Origin: Brachynemurus nebulosus
Taxonomy: Eukaryota > Arthropoda > Insecta > Neuroptera > Myrmeleontidae
Reading direction: 5' to 3'
Assembly (NCBI GenBank): GCA_035578155.1
Contig: JAPWDM010000017.1
Span: 3,186,001 to 3,250,000, forward strand
DNA length: 64,000 bases
The number at the start of each line of letters is the position of its first letter. Within the stretch, counting starts at the first letter, position 1. The position numbers and the translations under genes were made by a program. Below the pieces are notes generated by a model. That model ran no database searches, was not told the origin of the DNA, and saw only the letters and a program-made list of their open reading frames with translations. Shown here in pieces: positions 51,776 to 63,080 of the stretch.

Positions 51776-53408
51776 TTTACTTTAGTTAAAAATTGGGGTA
51801 CTGCTGCCGGTGGATGGCGCGGTCAGCAGCACCCGGCGGCATCGCCAACGAAGGGCATGCGCCGCCAAACACAATATAAATAAAAACAACACGTAGAGAC
51901 AGGGACACATAAATGCACTAGACAACGGACAAACATACACATATAAAATCCAACGATGAGCCCTGCCATCCCAGGGCTTAAAAAGAGCGGACAGTCCTTG
52001 GTGACGGTACGATAAGTACTAGACAAAGCGTCCGGTCACCAAGGCCTGGAAGCCATCGCTGGGACTCCCTCCGAGGTGCAAGAGGCCTCGGAGTGGAGAA
52101 ACCTGACTAGACAATCACTAAGTATCACAGATAAATATTACAGTAAAAATCACAGACAATACTTATTACGGAAAATTGGCCTGTGGCCTCCCAGCGACGC
52201 AATAAGGAGTTAAAACAATACCGCTGTGGAGCCATAACAACAAGCCCACAGCGGCATAACAAAATATCACAGATAAATAAAAACAAATGATGTACCACCT
52301 CGGGTGGAAAACGCCCTCAGTGGTACATCGTTAAAACAAAACATATTAAAAACAACCTTATTAAAAAATAAAAACAGCAATATCACAAGTTTCACAGTAT
52401 TTCTTGCTCTGTGACACAATTCCGCTCCCCATAGTCTCGACAATTCCGAAATGGCTTCGTCAACACCTAGGAGCTCACACGTGTAAGGACAGTGACATCT
52501 GATTACTGAGCAACATGTACTGTTCTGTCAGATAACTGATTACTGGGTACATGTGCCGTTCTGTCAGATGTCGGGGTCAACCTACACGGGAGACCGGTAC
52601 GATGACTAGGCCACGTTCGTCCGAGTCGAGGCTACAGAGAACGGGACAATGCCACAGAGTATCACAGTATATCTGACTTATGTCCCTATGATCCCGACGG
52701 GGCAAAAGCAGTCCCAGGACGCTCAAGCTCGCATCCGTATGAGGGAAGACGACATCTCCTTACTAAGCGAGCTCGCTCAAGCTGTTCTGGCAGATGTCGA
52801 CTCATACGCCTGGATGACGCGAACGAGTGTGTCGAGTACCGCATTCCTACCCGTCGAAGTCACAGGGACAAAAAATCAACGCAATAACACAGCCAATCAC
52901 TTTATCACTTTTGTGTCCACTGGAGTGCACCATCCAGGGGACACTATAAGATTTAAAAACAAATAAAAGAAAAGGATCACAGCACGAAATCACAGACAAA
53001 ACTACACAAATCACAATATAAAAATATCACCATTCGACTTGGCGGAACACAAATCACGACTTTGATAATCACACGCATACGGATACTAAACGCACACGAC
53101 CTGTTGCCAGACATCAGGGCGAAAGCTATCGTACAATCAGACGGTGGTGTTTCTCTCATACGGTGGATATCTCTGTCGGTCATACGACGTTCGTCCTCGT
53201 CGAAAATTTTGATCCGGCATCTTTTGTGAAAACAGTGGTACCTCGAGAAGGAAAGGTGCCGATCTTGGGTAGTCAGAGGCTAATGGAATCCGAAGATTAC
53301 TGTATTGCGCATAAACTACCCCTGGAACCCTTAACCTCCTTGACACCAGTGGGGGAATAATATTTCCCTCACGGGTGCCAAGGGCAGCTGCTATAGGTGT
53401 CCTCACCA
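51776..53408 (-). mobile_element. LINE-A-NA: ORF-less derivative with 14-bp target duplication
   Basis: Flanked by CCGGCTTGGTTATT at 51762-51775 and 53409-53422. Its 3' part (about 51784-52330) is the LINE-A 3' UTR; near its 5' end 53210-53345 matches the LINE-A 5' UTR. Between them (52400-53200) is sequence found nowhere else in the window and with no long frame, including a short duplication CTGACAGAACxxxACATGT (52500-52560). It looks like a non-autonomous partner that uses the LINE-A reverse transcriptase through the shared tail. Confidence 0.8.
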
Positions 53409-53416
53409 CCGGCTTG

Positions 53417-53417
<1 letters not shown>

Positions 53418-53505
<88 letters not shown>
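53418..53505. repeat. (TTA)n microsatellite
   Basis: About 88 bp of perfect TTA (TAA on minus), apparent target of several elements here. Confidence 0.97.
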
Positions 53506-53506
<1 letters not shown>

Positions 53507-53930
53507 GACTTTTACGCCAACCTGGCGCTCACTACTCAGTAGGACAGTACTGGGTAACATTCACCTATACCGGCATTATGCAAGGTATTAGGCTCTGTGG
53601 AAGGGTAATGTGCCAAACCAATCCGTAAAAGTACCGTAGTACATTCACGGACGGGTTTGTCACATCACTCCTTATATTGTTGTTGTTGTTGCTTGAAACG
53701 AGGTGTTATGCGTCTATTTTGGTGTACACTGGTTCGTACGACGAGACTTTTGCGGGAGCGTAGATGTTGGCTCAATGACAGACGGCTGTGAATGCCTAGT
53801 TCGTTTTCGTGTCCTCAGAGAATAGGTAGGATTAGGGACAGAGGGAAGGGAAAGGACTGTTTGTGCTTGTGTGTGTGTTTGTGTATGTGTGTGGATGTGT
53901 CTTTCTATTTTACGTTTCTTGGTGTAGATG

Positions 53931-53931
<1 letters not shown>
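53506..53931 (-). mobile_element. probable 3' tail of a Dong/R4-like element between TAA arrays
   Basis: A 426-bp unit with (TAA)n on both sides; the minus strand ends GCCAGGTTGGCGTAAAAGTC followed by TATAATAATAA. A 5'-truncated copy of a (TAA)n-targeting retrotransposon would look exactly like this. The frame reading PSVPNPTYSLRTRKRTRHSQ is not recognised. The link to the ORF at 43170-44017 is inference from position and target. Confidence 0.4.

Positions 53932-53988
<57 letters not shown>
53932..53988. repeat. (TTA)n microsatellite
   Basis: About 57 bp of TTA. Confidence 0.97.
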
Positions 53989-53989
<1 letters not shown>

Positions 53990-55199
53990 AAAGTTCATTG
54001 CAAATAGGTACGTCTATTTCAGTAACCGACGAGTTCAATAATTTTGTAAAAAAAAAAAAATGTTTAAAACAATTGTTAGTAATTTTAAATTTTATTTTAT
54101 TCTATTTAACAATTTTAAATCAATTTGAATAACAATTCATTAACAGTATTAACCGTGGCGGTCATAAGACGTCAGGTGATACCTGACTAACTCGACCGTA
54201 TAACATCAACAATTCCATATCAAGTATATTAGCTGTCAAAATAGTGTACCAGTTCGACGTTTTGTCATTATAGGCATGATCGTCAACCGGTTAATAATAA
54301 TTATTTATTTTATCTGCTGGTAATATGTTTTCAAATGTTAAAGAATCACATAGAAGAGTATATGCCATTCACAGATATAAACTCTTCAATATTTTTAAAA
54401 ACTTATTTAAAAATTCAAAACAATAAAAGCTAAATATAAATGTATTCGCCATAAACAATCATTACTGCATTTTACTTTTATCCATTATACATAATGCTTA
54501 TCAGTGCAGTGCACAGCAATGAAAGAAAATTAATGTTATTTTGAAATAATGAAAATATAAAACTAAAAAAAAAATCCTGTGTATCTGGAAAACGAGATAA
54601 CAGTTGTGTTACGCTGGTTTAAATAAACAGCGGTATCTACCATATGCAGAGTAAAAAATAAAATAATTAGGCACCCTCTTTTGGAAGGCTAATGGTGTAA
54701 AGGCACTGTAACAATAATATTGCATTATGAGCGGTTTTTGTTTGAAATTGAAAGTATCCATTTATTAAGGTATCAGAAATTACACTGTTGATTAATAATA
54801 AAAATTCTCTTTCTATTACAGTATGCGAAGCCTTTGAGAGTAAGGCGTATAGATTTTATTAGGTACTTATATAAAAAAATAATTATATTTTCTGCGGTTG
54901 GCCAAAATGTAAATACTTTATAATCAGTTAATTGTAAAATACTAACACTAATTATGCTCAGTCGAACAGCTAACAGTTTTTATCAAGTTGGATATATAAC
55001 CGTTAAAATATGTGCAATTTTTCATACCGCTTAAATTTTGTTTCCGTCATCGAAACAAAAATGTCGTGAAATTATGACTTTTTTATAAATTTTTTCTTCG
55101 TAACAAATAACGCAATTAACTCGTCAATTCCCAAGCCGCAACCTATCGACAAAATATCCTTATTTAGTGCTAGTTTTTATCTTTAGGTACTCAACATAT
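53989..55199. other. AT-rich stretch, no gene seen
   Basis: No supported feature. Confidence 0.5.
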
Positions 55200-55560
55200 A
55201 AAAAATAAATAATTGAAAAAAATACCTTTGAGTTTTTTCTTTTTAAATGGAGTGTCATCTATAGGTGACAAAGGGCCTTATGTGCAGTACGAACTGAGTA
55301 AAACGGTATGAAATTACCGGCAAAAAATCACTTTCATTATAAGCTTGATTCTTAAATAATAATTTGTTATAACAGTAATAACCGTACCTGTTCTTTAGAC
55401 ATTTTTATAACAGCGAAAATACAATACAAGATACTGGATTTTGGAATCACAAGATTTACAATCTCTTAGCTTGGTTAACAACTTTTTTCCATTACTTTAT
55501 TTCATTACCTTATTTCGGTATAAGTTTGTAACAATTCATTACTAAAATACGAGATTCTTT
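55200..55560 (-). repeat. inverted copy of the 28800/56265 repeat
   Basis: TCTCTTAGCTTGGTTAACAA and TTACTTTATTTCATTACCTT (55456-55512) are the complement of 56278-56332. Further left, TCATCTATAGGTGACA corresponds to the complement of the stretch around 56450. With 56265-57480 it forms a palindromic pair around a spacer. Confidence 0.6.
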
Positions 55561-56264
55561 GACCAAATTTTTGCTCATTAGGGTGTAATTATGCAAAAAG
55601 AAATAAAATGGTGTGATGTAAAATATATTAATTAAAAATTATTTTCCTCCTCTTTCACCAAATAATATCTAATAAAATGTGGGGCTGGGGGTGGGGGATG
55701 AAACCCCAATGATTTTATAATTTTAATTTTGGTATCATAATAAAGATCTTAAAGTGTCATTTACAAATATATATAGTTTCGCTACAAAAGCTCTTATCAT
55801 TTCCAAGATATTTAAGAAAATTGAAAAAAACTTAAAATTTTGAGGGGTGAGTTTCAGCCCCTTAAACCACTTATGGGCAGGAACGAAATACTGCTCGTGA
55901 TTAGTTTTAATAAGATCTAAAATCCACCAAAGTTTCAAAAATTTTTGAGAGATACAGTTGGATACCTTTCCTTGTAAGTTTCAAAACGTGTTTATCGTTT
56001 TTGTGTGTTTATACCTATCAATTCTGAGTTAGGGTCCATTTCACTTAAATTTAACCATCATTCATCACTTATGAATTTAAAGAATTTCCGTTTTCTTGGT
56101 TTTATCTTTTTCATTATTGCACTTGCGAAAATTTTAAACTTGTAGTTTGTTTTTAGGAAAGAATAGAAGATTGATTTGTTTCGAATATAAGAATTATTTA
56201 ATTTTTTAACGATGACTCGTGATCAATTGTATTTGAAACGGGGTATATTTACGTAAATATAATA
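55561..56264. other. spacer between repeat arms, no gene seen
   Basis: Contains G-rich CTGGGGGTGGGGGATG (55684) and a related GAGGGGTGAGTTTCAGCCCC at 55842, words also seen at 2530-2660 and 5240-5440. No gene. Confidence 0.4.
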
Positions 56265-57480
56265 AAAGTACCGAAATAAGGTAATGAAATAAAATAATGG
56301 AAAAAATTTTTTAACCAAGCTAAGAGATTCCAAAATGTTACGTGCTTACGGTTTTTTTAAACATTTTCAACCGGTCAAAGTCGTTTCAGAAGCTGAGTTC
56401 TAAACGATTTTTACAATATTTCGACATTTATAATTTCTTTTGGATATCATAGGTAGGTACTAGATATATTAACCCGGCGTGTGTACACTATATTTTCAAG
56501 AACACGGTGTGTACACTGGGTCTTTCAAGGAACGGTCGCGTTTTCAAAGTTTTGTAGGCTTCCAAAAAATCTCAAAAAATTCTGAGTTACTTTTTGGAGT
56601 GTCTACTACATGGCCCAGCAGTTGCCAGTGTCAAAAGTTTAAAATTGTTATTAATAAAAATCGACCAGTAGTCCAAGAAGCATGTAAAATAAAATTTTGT
56701 AAAAAAATTCCTAACTCTACAATGAAGGAATATTAAAACAAATGGTTTTAGGATTTTGTAGCTTACACTATGCGCTTTCAAATGAATATAGTTTTTCTGG
56801 CATCGGCTCCAAAAAGCTGAATTATTCAAGCACCTGAACATGGGGAATATTTATAGGCAAGTCATAATAAACAGAACAGTAATTATTTGACACAAAATGA
56901 GTTTTTATTATCGAAAATATAAAATACTAATAGAAGAAAATCGAATAAGCAAGAAAGTAAAGAAAAGAAATGGAGCAAAACTTTGTTTTATATAAAAAAA
57001 AAAAAAATGAAAAAATAAAGCCGCGATTCCACTGCTGTGCACGTTATCCATGTCATCTAACGTGGATCCATCAATGAATTATAACGGTATACAATAATTT
57101 ATTCTAGCCTTAAAAAACAGAAAAGCTACGGGAAAGATAAAAATAACACCATTCACTTACCTTCGAATATACTGACGCCGTGTGTACACTGACTCTTTTA
57201 GGGAACGGATGGAAATTTCACTCGCTCACATCAGCAAGTCAATCGCTAGACCCAGGCATCCATTTGACCTTGAGTCCCCACTACTAACTAGAATTTTTAC
57301 GGAGGGTAGTCAAAGCCCGCGCTTTATTCATAAGAGAGAAATTTGAGTCTTAAATGTCGACTGTTCCTTTAAAAACCCAGTATACACACGCCGGGTTAAT
57401 ATATGATTTAAGCCAATAAAAAAAAAAGAAAATTTTTTTTTTCAAAGTTATATAACGCCTTAAGGGTAAATATTTTGGAT
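56265..57480 (+). repeat. 28800-type repeat, split by a TTAA MITE
   Basis: 56265-56472 and 57396-57480 together align to 28800-29110. The break falls at TTAA, where the piggyBac-type MITE 56473-57395 is inserted. Confidence 0.75.
56473..57395. mobile_element. piggyBac-type MITE (923 bp)
   Basis: CCCGGCGTGTGTACAC at the left and GTATACACACGCCGGG at the right, TTAA on both sides (56469-56472, 57396-57399). Subterminal motif GGTGTGTACACTGGGTCTTT (56506) recurs as CCGTGTGTACACTGACTCTT (57178). An 'ACGGAT/GGAACGG' word follows both. No transposase. Confidence 0.9.
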
Positions 57481-57657
57481 GTGGTCAGCTATTCTAAACT
57501 TCTAAGTTACTTGTACTAACTGCGGTGTTTTTAAAAAACAAGAAAAGTACAGCTTTTTATCAACACTTTAAAATCGATTTTATACAAGATAGGCAATTTT
57601 CGTTCACCTAAGCAATATCTTTTACACTGAAGAAAGGATTTTAGCTGAGAAAATTAA

Positions 57658-58285
57658 CCCTTTGCACACGAACCATTTTTTAGTATGGGTACTCAGCTAC
57701 TCGACAGTAGTTTTAAAATGCTGCAAACACTATTGTATTAGGAGAACATATTATCCATAATGCAATATATCTATTAGTTAATTTTAGTAGTATGTATCAC
57801 AATATATTGTAGCAAGACGTCGCGTCGTTGTGTTGTATCATGTTTTCCTAATATAATAATTTTCAAATAAATGAAGAAGGCTGAGAAACGGAGCGAAGTG
57901 GAATCAAAAACGTGTTCACTATCATCGATATAGGGTCTGATATCGCTCCGATAAAATATTATCTCAGTGGTACTGGTATTGGAGCGGTATTGAAGCGAGA
58001 GAGAACCATGACTGATATCGGACCAATATCAGAGCGATGATGTGAATACACTCATTATTTATTATGTAAGAATATTTCATCGAACCGGGAGCGGAGTGAT
58101 ATCGTACTGAGAGCGGAGCGTTAATGTAAATCGGGCATTAATATAAATCGGGCCTTAGGTCCCCTAGCGTGTTGTAAATAATAAAATACGTACCTATTTT
58201 TTATGGCACCGCTGCGGTGCCTAACGAGTGGAATTAATATTTATTATGTCGTCGCGCCGTGGCGGCGCCCATCGAGTGCAAAGGG
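57658..58285. mobile_element. TTAA MITE, long copy (628 bp)
   Basis: CCCTTTGCACACGA at the left, TCGAGTGCAAAGGG at the right, TTAA flanks (57654-57657, 58286-58289). Inverted relative to 41597-41843: its left 70 bp are the complement of that copy's right end (CTACTCGACAGTAGTTTTAA). The extra internal block about 57830-58160 contains repeated GGAGCG / CGCTCC words (GATATCGCTCC, GGAGCGGAGTGATATCG) and may be a further insertion. Confidence 0.85.
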
Positions 58286-58289
58286 TTAA

Positions 58290-59358
58290 AATTAAAAGAG
58301 GTTCTAAAACGTATGACACTGAATATATTATATGATAATTTTAATTTATTTAAATTATAATCTCACATTATAGATACACATACTATATAGACGTTACAAG
58401 CAAGAATGGTCTTTTCAAAATCACTGTTAGACTATCTTTTACTGAAATACAAATACTTCAGAAAAAGGCAAAAATTTCAAAATTCTTGGCGTCCTTCTAA
58501 CTTATTTGACGAGTATGTGTTCATAATTAAAATATGTCCGATCCGGGGCTTAATTTGTGAAATTGTAAATGCCGGGGCGCTTTTTTAATTTGTAAATAGC
58601 TATTATTCTGATTTGAAGACAAATAGTATTAATTGAATCCAATAAAATAGCATTTGATATACATATGTAATTAAATGGCCATAAATTAAAATACATATAT
58701 GAATATTTACTTATGAAATTTGTTTTGCGTAGTAGATGATTGTGTTGACTTATATATTTATATATTATGTACATATTTTGATAATGGAAAAGTTTACTTT
58801 TAGTTTACTGTGGAATATTTTTATTCAGTTCTCCATAATATATTAAAATCCATTTGAAAATATATGTACGTACATACATGCTTTTATATTTGATATTCAA
58901 AACTAGAAGAAGATTATTTTGCTCATCTGACATTCGAAATATGATGTGAACAAAAGAAATTTTCTTCATTCATACATATGAGACACAAATTTTGAATTTA
59001 TGTAAACAGCGTTAATAAATTTTCTATAAATGGGGTGAAATTAAATGAACTCTTTCGCTAAATTCAAAGAATTTACTTCCCAAACTTTTTCTTTAATACT
59101 CACGTTTTAAAGTTTGTGAAGAAATAAACTTCAGAATCCTTATAATTTGTCATGTCTATCTGTTCGTCTATCACAGCTTCGTAATCCCTATATTTTTCGT
59201 ATTTTTCGACAGATGAAAATGAAATTCGGCAAGTACCTGTACAGTAGAATTCTAGATGAATATTTCTGTATCTAGGTGAAAGTTAGATTATTATCTACCC
59301 AGTGATGATTTTACTGAATTTATTAGTATGGTGCAGTTATTCAAAAAAACGGCCTAAC
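58290..59358. other. AT-rich stretch, no gene seen
   Basis: Short frames only; no motif. Confidence 0.5.
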
Positions 59359-59561
59359 CTCAACATCCAAAGTAACAGTTTCACGCCAACTCCAAATTAT
59401 TCTATACAGTCCACATATTGTTTGGCAAAAAGTTACACCATTTTGAGCGTCGGGTTTTGGGGGGAGGGGGGAGAAGTAGGCAATTAATGGTTTTTTTTAA
59501 AATATTTCGGAAACTATGAGGTCTAGCGTAAAAAGTGTCATGTACAAAAATAATCTACATT

Positions 59562-61153
59562 TTTACTTAACAACCACCTAATTACGTTCGTAGAAAAAAT
59601 AAAATATTTAGGATTAATAATCGACAAAAAATTAAACTGGAAAGATCACATCGACAACATCAAGACCAGAACAACAAAAGATTTAAACTTAATCAAAACA
59701 ATAAATCATTACGAATGGGGCGCAGACCAACAAACACTTCTCAAAATATACCGAACCCTAATAAGAACAAAAATAGATTATGGTTCAATCATCTACGCAT
59801 CGGCAAAATCAACAACATTAAAGAAACTAGACGTAATACAGAACACAGGAATAAGATTAGCATTAAACGCATTTCGTACCACACAAATAGATAGTCTACT
59901 GTGTGAAGCCGGTGAAATACCACTGAGTATGCGCAGACAAATACTAACATTAAAATATGGTGTCAAAGTCCTATCTAATCCTAATAATCTCAACTACCAA
60001 TAGGTATATAATAAAACCACAACCAGAAAACCATTCAACCCTCAGTAAAAGATTTCACCAAATAACAAACAAAATTGGACTGAATACTAACAACATACTT
60101 CCGCTAACCACTCACAAAATTCCACCCTGGCAACTAATTATTCCTTGCATCAATACTGAATTAACATCACTGGATAAAACAACCACAAACCCCAAAACGT
60201 ACCAAACAATATTTAATAGTATAATAAGCGAATATGAAAATCACATCCAAATTTGTACCGATGCATCCAAAACAGAAGAAAGACTTACAGGAGCAGCCTA
60301 CATCATACAGAACGACAAAAAACAATTCCAACTCACCAAAACTGCATCAGTGTACACAGGCGAACTATTGGCTATACTAAAAGTAATAAAACACATTAAG
60401 AAAAGACCCGAAAACAACTTCTTATTAATTACAGATTCACACAGTAGTATACAGGCCATACAAAACACATACAATAAAAATACAATCGTACAAAAGATAC
60501 AGCAAGAACTAACAATACTACAACACAATAAAAAAATTGAAATTGTATGGACTCCATCCCACCAAGGAATACAGGGTAACGAATTAGCTGACAAAGCTGC
60601 CAAAGAAGCCTCTACAAACCCACAAGCATGTATGTATCACAAAAATACACATACTGATGTAATACAACAGGGGAAAAAATTGCTACTAAAGGAATGGCAA
60701 ACAAACTGGGACAATACTGACCATATATTCAACACTATTAAACCCTCCATAAAACCATGGCCACCAAACACACATCCCAAGAGACACCAGACAATCATGA
60801 CTCGACTTCGACTAGGACATACAAACTACACGCACAGACATAGACTCATGCACGAAGAACCTCCACAATGTACACAGTGTCAAACAACCATAACAGTATC
60901 ACATATAATACTCGACTGCCCAAAATATGACGAAAAAAGAAAAACTCACAATATACCAAACAATCTACCAGAAGCCTTACACCCGGATAATACAAGCAAC
61001 ATAATCAAATACATAAAAGACATTCATCTATTCAAACATATTTAACCAATACAAAAAAAAAAAAAATTAATGTTAAACACAATATTATGTAATATTACAA
61101 TGGTGTTAATGGCCCTGGCAGCCGATGCACCTAAAAAGAAAATAAAAAAAAAA
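59562..61153 (+). mobile_element. LINE-B: 5'-truncated I-like non-LTR retrotransposon
   Basis: Flanked by AATCTACATT at 59552-59561 and 61154-61163, a 10-bp target duplication, with an A-rich tail AAAGAAAATAAAAAAAAAAA before the right copy. It retains only the RT thumb, RNase H and C-terminus of ORF2 plus a short 3' UTR (GGTGTTAATGGCCCTGGCAG). 5' truncation is the normal product of target-primed reverse transcription. Codon use is A-rich, very unlike LINE-A. Confidence 0.9.
59584..61045 (+). pseudogene. LINE-B ORF2 C-terminal half (RT thumb, RNase H, zinc motif)
   Basis: From 59584 the frame reads EKIKYLGLIIDKKLNWKDHI, KIYRTLIRTKIDYGSIIY and GEIPLSMRR, the thumb and connection of I-like RTs. 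A frameshift near 60000 passes to the frame 59957-61045. RNase H has CTDASKTE, GELLAILKV, ITDSHSS and NELADKAAKEA, so all four acidic positions (D, E, D, D) are present. The end LTRLRLGHTNYTHRHRLMHE and CTQCQTTITVSHIILDC is the same C-terminal motif as in LINE-A. Catalytic RT motifs A-C and the endonuclease are lost. Only one frameshift in about 480 codons indicates modest age. Confidence 0.88.
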
Positions 61154-61330
61154 AATCTACATTAAATTTCGAACAAAAATGATCCTGTTCATAATCTTGC
61201 TAAAGTGAACAGTTCCAGAGTTACGGAGGGTATAAAGGTAGCAATATTTAGTACTTTTAGCCACTGCTGCATCTATCACCAGGTGCAGCAGTGGCTGAAT
61301 AAGAAGAAGAATCCGCTCGAGTAGGGGTGA

Positions 61331-61621
61331 AAGAAGACTGCCGATCACCTGAGACCAATTACAACAGCACGTCCTGCAGCTCCCGAGGAATTACTTTCGC
61401 TCTTAGTGTGCGCTTGCAAAGACGAATACGTCGGTAACTGCGAATGCAGAAAGAGTGGTCTAAACTGCTCAAGCATATGCGGAAATTGCTCAGGGCTAGG
61501 ATGTGATAACAGGGATACGACCATCATAGACGAAGATTTAGAAGAGGAGGGTGCGAAATGTTTGAAGAGGACTAATCGCAATTTCCTTTTACAAAACACA
61601 ATCCTGTATAAGAAAAATTAG
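61331..61621 (+). pseudogene. Cys-rich (CXC/tesmin-like) C-terminal fragment
   Basis: Open from just after a stop at 61328: KKTADHLRPITTARPAAPEE, then LLSLLVCACKDEYVGNCECR and KSGLNCSSICGNCSGLGCDN. The 'PxxPxxLLxxxxCxCxxxCxxxCxCxKxGLxCxxxCxxCxGxxCxN' layout is a metal-binding Cys-rich motif resembling CXC domains, which I recall as the last exon of repetitive arthropod proteins. The upstream protein is missing. Sits in the centre of the inverted-repeat element, so either its own gene remnant or a captured one. Confidence 0.5.
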
Positions 61622-61987
61622 TTTCCTTAGTGATACTGTGTCATAATTTTTACAAAAAATTTAAAAATACTAAAAATTGCTACTTTTCTCCCTCTATAAC
61701 TCTGGAACTCTTCACTTCAGCAAGATTATGCATAGGACTATTTTTGTTCGCAATTTGATGTAGATTATTTTTGTATAGGCACTTTTTGCGTTAAACTACA
61801 TAGTTTTCGAAATATTTAAAAAAAAACTGACGAAAACCGTTAATTTGCCCACTTCTACCGTCCTCCCCCCAAAACCCGACGCTCAAAATGGTGTAACTTT
61901 TTACCAAACAATATGTGGACTGTATAGAACAATTTGGAGTTGGAATGAAATTGTTACTTTGGATGTTATATATTATAAATAATTATA

Positions 61988-62096
<109 letters not shown>

Positions 62097-62424
62097 AGAA
62101 AAATTCATATTTACTACTAATCAGTAGAATTACTTTTAAACTATAGGTAATCCGACATTCTTCCAAAATAAGTTCGTTATAGTACTTTATTCCGCTCGCC
62201 AAACAACTTATAAGTCACCTGAGACCTTTTCATAGACAGGAGATTAGAATCTTTCCGTCATTTTTTCCGTAATTATAATTTTTATTATTCTTTATTTAGT
62301 CGAATTTTTCCGTGAAAAAATTAGACTTATACAGCCTATACGATAAGAACGGCAGAGGCGAGAGTATGGGCGTTATCCGTTTTCGGACCTGTAGAACACG
62401 ATTCTATAGAAAAAATGTCTTATT

Positions 62425-62431
<7 letters not shown>

Positions 62432-62507
<76 letters not shown>
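62432..62507. repeat. (TA)n microsatellite
   Basis: About 76 bp of TA, then GTGTGTG. Confidence 0.95.
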
Positions 62508-62510
<3 letters not shown>

Positions 62511-62529
62511 CGTGTGTGTAGGGCGCCCT

Positions 62530-63080
62530 AAGGAAGTTAAGAGCTGAAATTTTTGTAAGTGGGGCTCATTTTCGATGCACCTCATACTATCAAAGTGGGG
62601 TCAAATTTTGGGCAAAATTTAGGGGTGTGGTGGGCGGCAACAAAACAATAAAACTTTTCCAAACCAGTTGGAAATAATGTTTCGGTCGATTATCTACAAC
62701 ATATCCAAAATTCAGCATCCTAGGATCAAAGGGGTGCTTCTTGGGGGTCTCAAATTTTAACCCTACCCGCACCATTTTTATACCGAAAAGAACATGGCTT
62801 TTCTTGTTTTTTAACAATTTCGTTCGGGTCAAAATCACCCCAAATAAACCTAGAGGGCTGAAATTTTGTGTACAGGTTAAGTTAATAGCCTTAATAGCCA
62901 GCCACTGCTTTTTGGAAATTTCAACTTTTAACCCTTACCCCCACGATTTTTATGCCAATATTTCCTTGATTTTTTTGCCTTTTTTCTAACACGCCTGAGG
63001 GCTGAAATTTTGTGCTATTATTGGGTTAGTACCCAGTTGGTGCCTTTTAGGGATTCCACATTACTTTGCCCCCCACTTTT
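62530..63080. repeat. degenerate tandem units (GGGCTGAAATTTTGTG)
   Basis: GAGCTGAAATTTTTGTAAGT (62541), GAGGGCTGAAATTTTGTGTA (62854) and GAGGGCTGAAATTTTGTGCT (62997) open similar blocks that run through 'ACCCxxACCC' words and 'TTTTTATxCC'. Units of roughly 140-310 bp, unequal. Non-coding. Confidence 0.55.

Larger units (their letters stand above)
59359..61967. mobile_element. inverted-repeat element with Cys-rich coding relic, split by LINE-B
   Basis: Ends ACATCCAAAGTAACA (59363) and TGTTACTTTGGATGT (61953) are inverted; arms about 300 bp long mirror each other through GGCAAAAAGTTACACCATTT and GAGCGTCGGGTTTTGGGGGG. The left arm is 59359-59561 plus 61154-61258, split by LINE-B; the right arm is about 61660-61967. 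The centre (61260-61650) holds the relic at 61331. TCACCAGGTGCAGCAGTGGC and CCACTGCTGCATC (61262-61295) make a local hairpin. Confidence 0.8.

Noticed and set aside
53369..53560. Poly-Asn protein
   Set aside because: Translation of the (TTA)n microsatellite.
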